This document shows positions 55,400-64,000 of a stretch of 64,000 nt of DNA, one piece after another (positions within the stretch are counted from its first letter, which is position 1; each line of letters begins with the position of its first letter). The DNA is from Physcomitrium patens. Its lineage: Eukaryota > Streptophyta > Bryopsida > Funariales > Funariaceae. The DNA lies in assembly GCF_000002425.4 (NCBI RefSeq), contig NC_037275.1, positions 14,845,889 through 14,909,888 on the forward strand, written 5' to 3'. The notes under the pieces were generated by a model. That model saw only the letters and a program-made list of their open reading frames with translations, was not told the origin of the DNA and did not search any database. Position numbers and translations under genes: made by a program.

Positions 55400-56627
55400 A
55401 GATGGAGCTTTGGATGGAACTTCAAGTAGATTTTTTATTAATGAATAAGGTATATACTTTGATCCAAACACTATAAAAATATTTCAAGCATTTATATTAT
55501 TTATGCAATAGCAACAAGTTAATGATTGTAAAGAGGTTTTGGCAACCAAAGAATTGCAAGAGGTAATTAATAAGTTTGACCAAATTGATGGGAGTTATAT
55601 TTTCAATACTTAAGATGTTATGTGTAGGAAATAAAATTGAATTGTGTTTCTAAAAAAAAATGATTCAATTACTTGAACTTGCTAGGATACAAGAAATAAG
55701 AAAATATATAAGATCTATTATAAAGCAATTTAGAAGTTCATAGGTGGTATTTCTACATGCATTGAAGGATGAGTATTTTTTAGAGGATATTGATCAAATC
55801 ACAAAAAAATCATTCTTAGAATGGATTGAACAATATAACAAGAATTGACAAGCTATAAAATTATTAAAAGAATTTGAAAGGTAATTTTTTTAATCATCAA
55901 AAATAAAAAAATTAATATTAGGATCAAACAATTCAACTTTCTTTGAATTGTTGATAGAGAATTACAAGAGAAGTTAGAAGTTCTTTTTAAAAGAAAAGAA
56001 GAGGATGAAGGATTGACAACAAAGTAGACAGCTATTAAAGATTCTACTAAATTGCTTGCCAAAAGAGAAAAAAAAAAAGGATAGAGTTGGTACTCAAAGA
56101 GTGGTATAGATACCAAAGATTTCAATGCCTACTACATGTTTGAGTGTGCCTATTCTCCAACCTATACTAGCTACAAATATATATATATAGAGATATATAT
56201 ATATATATAGGACTTGAGGAAATTATATGTCGGATGTAGGATCTTCAAATTAAACTTGTAAGGCTTGACGAGAAGACTTTTATAATAAGTTCAAAGGCTA
56301 CTTTTAAATAAAGATGTATATAAAGATGTATTTGGAATGATGATGATTTTTATTCTTAAAAAGATTGTGGTGAATTCAATGAGATAGTATAATAAAGAAT
56401 TATTTATTGAAAAGATGGAAAAGTTACATTAAAAGATATTGATGATCTTTCTCTAAATCAAATTTGGTAAAGAAGATATGAAAGCATTGTTTAAGGATTA
56501 TTTAACAACACATGGAGTTTCAGTAATGGAAGCTACAACTTATGGAACTAGGGTGGGTAATGATGGTAAAAACAATTTATTAAAAATTTTCAATTAAGTG
56601 GACTTTGGTCTTCTGCTATTTCTATAA

Positions 56628-56664
<37 letters not shown>

Positions 56665-56782
56665 TCATTGAAAGCTTTATTGAAAAATGCTGCAATAATT
56701 TGTGGTACTACATGCTAGAAGGATCTTGTAGAAGCTTTGTCAATATATACATATATTACTAAATGCTAACATAAATCTTTAA

Positions 56783-56816
<34 letters not shown>

Positions 56817-57790
56817 GATACAAGCAAAGAAAATTCTTCCAAGAAGCAAACTTGAGGAGATAAGACTTGTAAAGTAGCTTCACAAGAATTTCCCACAGAG
56901 GATACTTCAACAATATTAGAAGGAAAAATGAAGGAGACAAAAAATAAATATAAATTGATAACTTATAAATTACTCTCTGATATTGAAGTGGCAATAGATT
57001 TAAAGAGAGTGCTTGAGGAACTTGTGCTCAATACTAAGGTCAAGTTCACATTAAAGGAGATTTTGGAAATTGCTAAGAAAGAATTCTATGATGTTATTAT
57101 TGATAATATTAAATATAAGAGGTAATTAATAGAAGAAGTTGGATTAAGTCATGCTATTGATGTATGCATATATGAAGATGAAAAAGATGAATTTGATAAT
57201 TATTACAAATAATCATCAAGTGAAGGAAGGAGTCATAATTAAAGAATTCATTTTGATAATTAAAGTAATAAGCATAAAGAAGTTTCAAGTCATTATACTT
57301 GGAAGCATTAGGCTAGAGCAACTACAGAGGCATTAATGAAGATTGAAGATATGGATGAATGAGTTGTTGCTTTGATTGACTATGATTTGGAGATATATCT
57401 TATATCTAAGAATCTTTACATAAAACAAAGGTCGCCAATTAATATGGAGCATAGATGGATAATATGGGTAGCTAATAATAGACAAGGTAGGTTATATGAT
57501 GCTTACCTAGATGTAAAAATTCGAATTGATAATATTACAATAGAGAAAAATTTCTTTATTTAAGATACAACATCTTATCATCTTATTTTGGAGAAACCAT
57601 ATATTATTGCAACTTAGATGGAAAAAAAAGTACTTGATGATGGTTTAGCTTAAATACAAATTTGTAGTGAAGATAAAAGGAGGACAATAGAATTTTTGAT
57701 TATATCTCCAAATCATAAGCGGAATCGAGACAAATTGAGAAAAAATCCATTACCAAGGATTGTTGAAGAATTCAAGGATTTTTTGGAGTG
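55400..57790 (+). pseudogene. B3 gag-protease remnant
   Basis: It aligns with B1 19111-21460: the FDQIDGS block near 55590, KSFLEWIEQYNKN near 55810, knuckle remnant near 56320-56360, KLITYKLLSDIEVAIDLK at 56955 and a protease LIDYDLEIYLIS near 57380 (DHG lost). Open pieces: 56928-57125, 57372-57563, 57696-57890. Poly(A) expansions at about 56632-56661 and 56783-56810 replace A-rich codons, and (TA)n lies at 56180-56210. Confidence 0.68.
56180..56211. repeat. (TA)n microsatellite inside B3 gag
   Basis: Alternating AT with a single GA interruption, in the position of the linker after the capsid region. Confidence 0.85.
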
Positions 57791-57804
57791 TATTCCTATA
57801 ATGT

Positions 57805-58344
57805 GTGACTTTAATTCTACCTCCATTTCCACCTTTATCAATGATGATGTATGTAAGAACCCAATTTTTAGTACAACAACAAGCAATTAATGAATCAACA
57901 TTGGCTTGGATTCCTTCTAAGTCATTTATATCTTTAGCATGTATGACACATGTTTTTTACACAAGTACTAAAGAATTAACTACTATCATTGAAGCTATAG
58001 AAAGAAGTGATACTTAGAAGTGGAATAAAGCAATGGATTTAGAATACCAAAGCCTCATTGACAACAAGACTTAGATTTTGACATGATTACTAGTAAAAAA
58101 AAATCAAATTGGTTGCAAATAGACTTTCAAGATCAAATATAATATAAATAGATCAATTTAGCACTACAAGGCAAGATTCATTGCAAAAGGTTATGTGTAC
58201 AAAGAAGGTATTGATTATAATGAGACTTTTGTTTTAGTAGCAAAAATAGCCTCAATTTGTATACTTCTTGCACTAGCTATAGAAGATTTGGAAGTTCATC
58301 AAATGGATTTCAAAAAAATATTCTTAAATAGAGATCTTCAAGAG

Positions 58345-58380
<36 letters not shown>

Positions 58381-58936
58381 TTAATTAGAAGGCCATATAT
58401 CAGAGGGTGAAGATTAATTAGTGTGTAAATTCTCTAAAATTCTCTATGGGCTCAACTAATCTTTTAGAATATGGTATATGAAGATAGATGATTATTTTGC
58501 CTCACAAAGTTGGAAAAGAAGCCATGTCAATCCTAACATTTATGTGTTATAGACAACTGATGGATTATTCATCATTATTACACTTTATATGAATGACTTG
58601 ATACTTGTATCTTATAACAAAGAACTTCTCTTAAAAACAAAGAAAAACTTAGTTAAGAGATTTAAGATAAAAGATTTCAAAAAAATCCACTATATTTTAA
58701 GAGTGCAAATTATGAGGAATCGAAAGATTTGTAAAATCTATTTCAATCAACAAAAATATATAGAAAAGGTCCTTGAAAGATTTAGCATAAAAGATCATAA
58801 ATTTTTGGCTACATCTTTGAATTCTAACAGTAGATTGTCAAGAGATATGAATCCATAGATTTTTGAAGAGATTGAAGCAATGAAGGATATTCCATATCAA
58901 AATGAAATTGGTAGTTTAGTCTATGCAATGATAGGC
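57805..58936 (+). pseudogene. Cop-K RT
   Basis: Blocks: WNKAMDLEYQSLIDNKT near 58020, HYKARFIAKGYVYKEGIDY near 58165, LEVHQMDFKKIFLNRDLQEE near 58295, catalytic YMNDLILV (YVDD decayed) near 58588, and DIPYQNEIGSLVYAM near 58890. Several stops. The EEIYM codons have expanded into a (TA)n run at 58338-58378. It differs from Cop-H RT beyond C-to-T decay, so I treat it as another family. Confidence 0.75.
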
Positions 58937-60951
58937 AATTTGTAAGTCATACAATTGACTCACCAGTTGTTTTAATACAAAAAAGAGACTTATAGTACTT
59001 AAAGTCACTAATTAAGAAATTTATGTAGGAATTGGAAATAAATAGCAATTAATAGGATGTAGTGGCTAGAATAGGTCTTTTGCAAAAACAATTGAAAAAG
59101 AATTTTAAAAATAAGCTGATATAGATTTATGACATTTTTTTTATAGAAGTTTTAGTCCATTAAAAACTTAATTGGATTAGGAGCAAAATATGAACTTGAA
59201 GTGACTAATTTCAAAATAAATAAAAATAAATATAGGATAAAAGAAATAAGAGAGAGTGAGGAGAGAAAAGTAAAAAGAGAATGAAAAGTAGAAAAAGAAA
59301 GAAAATATCAAAAAAAAAAAAAAAAAAAAAAGGATTGGAAGGCGAGAGGCTGCCCCCGAATTTCGGCAGCCTCCTAACTATAGGGGTCCGGGCTGCCCTG
59401 GATCCACTCTCTTGTTCTATTTTTTCCCGTTTTCACGAGCTTTGGCGCTACGGAATGCTGCTTCTTGACCTCTTATTTTTGGTTTTTTGGGCGTTGCGAA
59501 CGCTCCGACTGGGAGGGAAAATTCTTGCGCTACATGAAATTTAAAGATTGAATTGTTATGTCAAGAGGTTTGATGAGTCAGATTGTTGCAACAGCACTTG
59601 GAGCTGCCGACGGCATTGACTGGCTTTTTTGATTTTTTCTTTTGTTATATGATGCAAGGCGGTTGTGATTTCCTAGAGCTAAGATGAGCGGAAGCGGCTG
59701 AAGCTATGAACCTCGATTCTTTTCCTGTGGTGGGCTAGGTAACATCGATATTATATGCAAAGCTGCGGCATCATCAAGTTCCTCTTGTCGTTGTGTTGCA
59801 AGGGTTCTAATACAACACTTCTTTTGTATTTCTTCTTTTTCTAGTTTTTGTGTGGAGAACCAAGATTGCAGAGCAGATACACCCATGTATTCGTCAGCTG
59901 TCTGGAGGTGCTGTGGCCAAAGATTCTAGTACTGAGTAGAGCGGCGGATCTAGGCAGCTCAAAATTTTTGTCCTTATTCGCGTAAGAGGTGCAACATCAC
60001 GTAATCGAGAGTCTGTTGAGCTGAGTCGATCTCAAGTGGCCAATTGCAACCAACCTTACTTTAATTGAGTTTGTTCCTCCGCCGCATCATGTTCAGTAGC
60101 ATGCAGCAATCTGTCTACTTCTACAAGCACAAGATTGGAGGAATTAGAGTGTGCATCATTCATTGAAGGTTACTATGGCATAGGTTTTTTTTTTTCAGTC
60201 ATCGCATCTTGTTGAGTCCCTCGTGATCTGCCGCGCCTTCATTGGATCTCTCTTCTACGAATACCGTGCAATGGATTTTCACAGACCCTCACTTATATGT
60301 CTATTGCCACCTCTCAACAGCGGTTCCAATTTAGGTTTCTGGTTCTGCCAATTAGACCTTGTTCTTTTTTTTTTCCCCTTTTACTAATCCTTGTAAATAA
60401 AGACTAGCTGCCATTGTTGACCTTCCGCGTACATAAGGAAGACTATGTTAAGGAGCAAGCTATTGTGAGATGAGAGCATCTAAAATAATAGTGAAGTCGA
60501 GGTTCCTATTATTTGTTTTGTTTCATTATTGTTCGAATTTTGCAACTATGGCGACTCATCTCGCACTGAGCGATCAGTTAGAGAAGGCAAATTATGGGTA
60601 TTGATTCTTTTCGGCTCAATTCTGCCATGCCCTATTTAAAATCAACATGAAGAAGAAGAAAGAGAGGCAGTTATGAAGAAGAGGCACTAGGGACAAAGGT
60701 TGGCGAGCAGCAGGGAGCTATGACCGCGGTGAATTGATTCAGCTGGAATCGGAATCAAGACCATTTGCAATTTGAGGAGTGTGTCCCATGCAATTAGGAG
60801 GAAGAGCAAGCGTGCTTGCATTCCAGTACATTATGTTTGACACCTGCCATTGGATGGCAATTGCAATTAGAGACTTTGGAAGACTTACGTGATCACCTGG
60901 ACCTCCAAAAAACAAAACTATTGGGGGTTAATTTTAGTTCACATACTTGGA
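58937..60951. other. ~2-kb insert of unknown origin in Cop-K, with a GC-richer core
   Basis: The left ~370 bp are AT-rich, followed by a poly(A) run at 59311-59331. From 59332 to about 60950 the composition is much less AT-biased than the surrounding transposons and contains many CG sites. I see no credible long ORF, LTR pair or repeated ends. It could be a captured host fragment, a non-autonomous element or a recently arrived unmethylated sequence. ORFs at 59281-59544 and 60816-61016 look incidental. Confidence 0.5.
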
Positions 60952-61570
60952 CTGATATTTCCTATCTAGTGGGAGTTGTTAGCCAATATATAGTAAATCT
61001 TGGCCCACAACATTGAATAGCAATGAAATGTATTTTGCAATATCTTCAAAGCACATCAAATCATGTACTATAATATGGTGGAAGTTCTTTGAGTTTACAG
61101 GTGGCACATTATTGTGATGCAGACTATGCATGAAATATTGATACACAATGTTGGACCATTGGTTATACATTCTTCTTGGTTGGTAGTGCAATTAGTTGGA
61201 ATAGTAAGAAGCAACCAATAATTGCATTATCTACCACCAAAACAAAATATATGGTAGCTAGTCATGGTACAAAAGAGACAATTTGGCTTCAAAGGTTTTT
61301 TAAGACATTGGATTTTCACAAGATGGTCCTTTAACTATTTTTGGTGATAATCAAAGTTGCATTTTTCTTTCAAGGAATTGTACATTCTACATTTATACTA
61401 AGCTTATTGAAATTTAATATCACTTTCTTCATGAGAAGATTGAGAGTGGTGACATCAACTTAGTTTTTTGTGGGACTTAAGACATGGTTGTGGATGTTTC
61501 GACCAAAGATCTAGCTCATGAGAAACATTATAAACCCATGAAGATGATAGGCATTATTAAATTGAGTTAG
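60952..61570 (+). pseudogene. Cop-K RNase H
   Basis: Blocks: ISYLVGVVSQYI, ILQYLQSTSNH, VAHYCDADYA near 61090, GYTFFLVGSAISWNSKKQP near 61160, ALSTTKTKYM and KDLAHEKHYK near 61508, ending TAG at 61568-61570. Stops are few but present. Confidence 0.78.
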
Positions 61571-61596
61571 TCTAGTATGTCATTAAGTGAGAGTAT

Positions 61597-61943
61597 TGAT
61601 AGGACATGATACTCATATTAGATATAATGTAGAATAGACAATTGACACTGCTTTATCAGTTGTCAAGTTGTACCTACCATTTATTGGTGGTAATACTATT
61701 TAGCCATTGTAGCCTATTAAGCCATCATGCAACCTAACAAGACGAATGTCCACATGTTAATTGGACATTGTTGATTAAGTTAGTTGTTTGTATGTTGACA
61801 CTAGAAAGTCCATGGAATTAGATATTGGACTAGTAGTATAAGAACTCAAACTAGAAGCTCATTTTGGCAAGCGGTTTTAGTTATCTTCTCTTCACATATT
61901 TGTGCTTCTATTATAACAATATACTTCTTCATATTTTATCACA
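61597..61943 (+). repeat. Cop-K 3' LTR (probable, 347 bp)
   Basis: A purine-rich AAGTGAGAG lies just before TGATAGGACATG, and the sequence ends TTTATCACA. The boundaries rest on TG...CA and on the distance from the pol stop. No second copy is present in the window to confirm it. Confidence 0.45.
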
Positions 61944-62792
61944 CTTCAATTAAAAACTACTTTAAAGTTAAGTATAAATTAAAAATACTGTGTAAGTTTT
62001 TATTTAAAGTTATTTAAAAAGGAGTTTTAAGATATTTTTTTGTTGCTTTAAAACATATAAAGTTTGTGCAATAATTTTTATAATAACCAAAAAATAAAAA
62101 TAAAAAATCGGATTGAATTACATATAATATAAATATTATATATAATTCACTCCACAAGTTGTTTAAAGAAATCATATTTATTTATTTAGGATTTTAATAA
62201 TACTCAGATACATAACATGGAATTACAATTAAATTCTCAACAATTTTATCTGTAAATTTGTTAGGCCTATTTCTACTTTTTTATTCTTCAATTCATCATT
62301 TTTTAAAATAATTAATTATAAATTTTTATTTATGAAATTCAACTTTATTTTGCAAAAAAATAAAAAATAAAAAATAAAAAATTCCAAACTTAAAATACAC
62401 ATCAACAAGATGAAAAAGAAAAAAGATATATTACAAGTTTTATTTAGTAATATTATTAATATTTTTAGGATGTATTAAATTTAAATCTTAAATTAATGAA
62501 GAGAAAATCTAAGATTTATAAAGTTCTTGAATTCTTTGTCTTTAGTTTAATAATTTATTATTATTATTTTTTGATTTGTAGTTAAAATTTTAAAAAATAT
62601 TCATTAAAAATATGGAAGAAATTGCATAGTATAGAGATGACCTCAACTTAATTGTTGTAATCAGTTATAATATTTATATTCAAAAATTTTTACTTATTTA
62701 TTATTGTAATATTTATGAATTCGATATATCTTCATTCTTCAAAATGAACAAAATTTAATATTGATGTTTATATGTTAAGTGTTCTACCTTAT
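61944..62792. other. AT-rich intergenic stretch
   Basis: I see no ORF, domain or repeat terminus here. It separates the transposon cluster from the GC-richer right edge. Confidence 0.6.
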
Positions 62793-62876
62793 GGGATAAA
62801 TATAAATATATATATATGTGTGTGTGTGAGAGTGGGATAAATATAAATATATATATATGTGTGTGTGTGTGAGAGT
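62793..62876. repeat. 41-bp tandem duplication with compound microsatellite
   Basis: The unit GGGATAAATATAAATATATA... followed by TG and GAGAG runs starts at 62793 and again at 62834. The second copy has one extra TG. Confidence 0.85.
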
Positions 62877-62999
62877 GTGTACGTGAGCTTTGAAAACACA
62901 TCCTTTAATGATACTTCTAGTGTATGAGAATATCCGAGGCATTTAGAAAATTGTTATTGCTGAAGTGAAGTCCATGTTATATTAAGACTAATCTTCAAG

Positions 63000-63883
63000 G
63001 TTGTTTCGAGGCTACAAGGGTGACAATAGCTCGAGGTGTTACAAGAGCAACTCTCTGTTTCCAACAACACATCCATATTTCGGCACATTGTAATTCATCG
63101 CATAACAACATCATGGCTGCTGCGGACGATTTTCCTCGTAGTGGATCTTGGGAACCTGGGAAGTACTGTGTGTGTGTGAAAAGAGCACGAGTAGTCACCA
63201 CAGCTAAGCTTCGAAACCAACTAACCAAGGCCACAATAAGAGGCCCTTTTCACGCAGAGTTAGTTCCGCCTCCCTTTCAGCTGTCGAAGGTAATGCCAAA
63301 AAGCGCCGATTGAATGCTCTGCAGCGAGGAGGATTCATGTTGTAGGAATGGGACAGGGAGGGAGAAGCAAGCAAAAGGGAGAGAGGAAGCACAGATATAA
63401 TAATAATAAAACATAGAAATAATAAGCATAAAAATAAAGCAAAAAAACACAAAAAACACGAGGCTGAGGATGATGAGGTCACCTCATTCATCTGTCGTAT
63501 TATATGTTCATCTAGAAGAGGCGACGGATGAATCATCCATCCATCCATGGGAAGACGAAGAGCGAGCTCGCGCACCATCAGCAGGAAGAGAGAGAGAGAG
63601 AGAGCATCGTCGTCGTCGTCGTCGTCGTCGCCATAGCCAACAAGAAGCCCTTGCTTGCCCATTCGTCTGCTTCTCCTTGCTCGCTTCTACTACTGTGTGT
63701 CTCCATTACCATCCTCCCTCCCCCACCCCCAAACCCCACCCTTCCCGCACCATTTCCCTCCCTTTCTGCTCAATCTCTCGCTCCTGCCCTTTTCTCTCTT
63801 CTCCTCTTTTCCTTTTTCGGAGCCAGGATCGCTCTCATTTCTCTCAGCTGCCGGCCCTGTGCATACGTCCCTTCCTACAGCCG
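63000..63883 (+). promoter_or_regulatory. Probable promoter / 5' UTR of a host gene
   Basis: The composition changes sharply: CG-containing, pyrimidine-rich, with (GA)n near 63588-63604, (CGT)n at 63607-63631 and long CT/CCCTCC runs after 63660, typical of plant 5' UTRs. A strong splice donor, CCG|GTAAGT, lies at 63884. No transposon homology was recognised. The direction is inferred from the donor and the CT-rich strand. The ORFs here are low complexity and not convincing. Confidence 0.4.
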
Positions 63884-64000
63884 GTAAGTTTACGCACTTT
63901 CCTCTACTCATTTCCTCTCCTCTTAATTGTGCTTCTCCCCCTTGCGCCCCCTCCCTCACATTGGATGTTCTTAATAATATTCTCGTATTTGACCTAATAT
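63884..64000 (+). other. Possible start of a 5' UTR intron
   Basis: GTAAGT at 63884-63889 is a near-consensus donor, followed by T-rich sequence to the window edge. The acceptor would lie outside the window. Confidence 0.3.

Larger units (their letters stand above)
54212..57790 (+). mobile_element. B3: decayed Gyp-B element, 5' LTR to protease
   Basis: 5' LTR 54212-55290, decayed primer site at 55296 (TGGTGAATCC), gag and protease. It stops just after the protease (IVEEFKDF near 57770) and copia K sequence follows, so its pol and 3' LTR are absent. Three simple-sequence expansions lie inside its gag. Confidence 0.75.
57800..61943 (+). mobile_element. Cop-K: Ty1/Copia element, RT to 3' LTR, with an insert
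   Basis: RT at 57800-58936, an unrelated 2-kb insert at 58937-60951, RNase H C-terminal part at 60952-61570, then a probable 3' LTR. RT and RNase H resume at matching points (GSLVYAMIG before, TDISYLVGVVSQY after), so both halves are one element. Gag, protease and integrase are absent; B3 abuts it. Confidence 0.7.

Noticed and set aside
56632..56661. Poly(A) tract as the tail of a LINE or processed pseudogene
   Set aside because: Gag sequence of B3 continues collinearly on both sides, so nothing was inserted there except A residues.
59281..59544. ORF of 87 codons in the GC-rich insert
   Set aside because: It starts in a Lys-rich A run, has no recognisable domain, and its start is an artefact of the poly(A) tract.
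63470..63997. ORF of 175 codons at the right edge
   Set aside because: Low-complexity translation of GA, CGT and CT repeats. Overlapping ORFs exist in other frames and strand, and no domain is visible.
1..64000. CRISPR arrays, tRNA or rRNA genes, bacterial operons
   Set aside because: No regularly spaced repeats, no cloverleaf-like tRNA sequence and no rRNA signature were seen. All coding remnants are of eukaryotic LTR retrotransposons.

Overview
The window is a plant-type repeat landscape: about 61 kb of nested LTR retrotransposons, then an AT-rich gap, then a GC-richer last kilobase that looks like the promoter/5' UTR of a host gene. No intact host gene, rRNA, tRNA gene or CRISPR array was seen. 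The mix of Ty3/Gypsy chromoviruses, a second Gypsy lineage without a chromodomain and Ty1/Copia elements, plus C-to-T decay at CG and also non-CG sites (CGA to TGA, CAA to TAA, TGG to TGA), fits a land-plant nuclear genome. The two Gypsy families remind me of bryophyte (moss) elements, but species assignment is an inference.

Five families recur, named here for cross-reference. Chromo-A is a chromodomain Ty3/Gypsy element with LTRs of about 555 bp and an extra ORF after pol: copies A1 (1390-4857 plus 10763-11198), A2 (4858-10762), A3 (16762-31191, best preserved, minus strand), A4 (31453-34065), solo LTR A5 (34260-34824), A6 (42494-51953) and solo LTR A7 (43423-43983). Gyp-B is a Gypsy element with 1.1-1.3 kb LTRs and no chromodomain: B1 (17724-26094, well preserved), B2 (35531-42493) and B3 (54212-57790). 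Gyp-E is a relative of Gyp-B: E1 (11199-16761 plus 31192-31452) and solo LTR E2 (36867-38149). Cop-H is a Copia element: H1 (43309-48500) and H2 (51954-54208). Cop-K is another Copia element (57800-61943).

Layout and nesting: A1 is split by A2. E1 follows on the minus strand. Its 5' LTR is split by A3 (5-bp target duplication GCTTT), and A3 is split by B1, which landed in A3's extra ORF. After A4 and solo LTR A5 comes B2 (minus), whose RT is split by solo LTR E2. B2 abuts A6, whose RT catalytic motif is split by H1. H1's 3' LTR is split by solo LTR A7 (duplication GGTGG). Then come H2, B3 and Cop-K, the last interrupted by an unidentified 2-kb insert. Related copies elsewhere in the window act as empty sites and confirm several of these insertions.

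The most notable biology is in Chromo-A. First, an 11-nt segment that would sit at the 5' end of its transcript (31 nt downstream of a TATA box) is complementary to 11 nt lying 2 nt beyond the 5' LTR. That is the geometry of Tf1/sushi self-priming, not tRNA priming. Second, a 140-codon ORF between the chromodomain and the 3' LTR is kept at exactly 423 bp in three copies and is recognisable in two more. I recognise no known domain in it. Cop-H in turn has a primer site matching the anticodon arm of initiator tRNA-Met (half-tRNA priming). All elements are disabled by stops, frameshifts or deletions.
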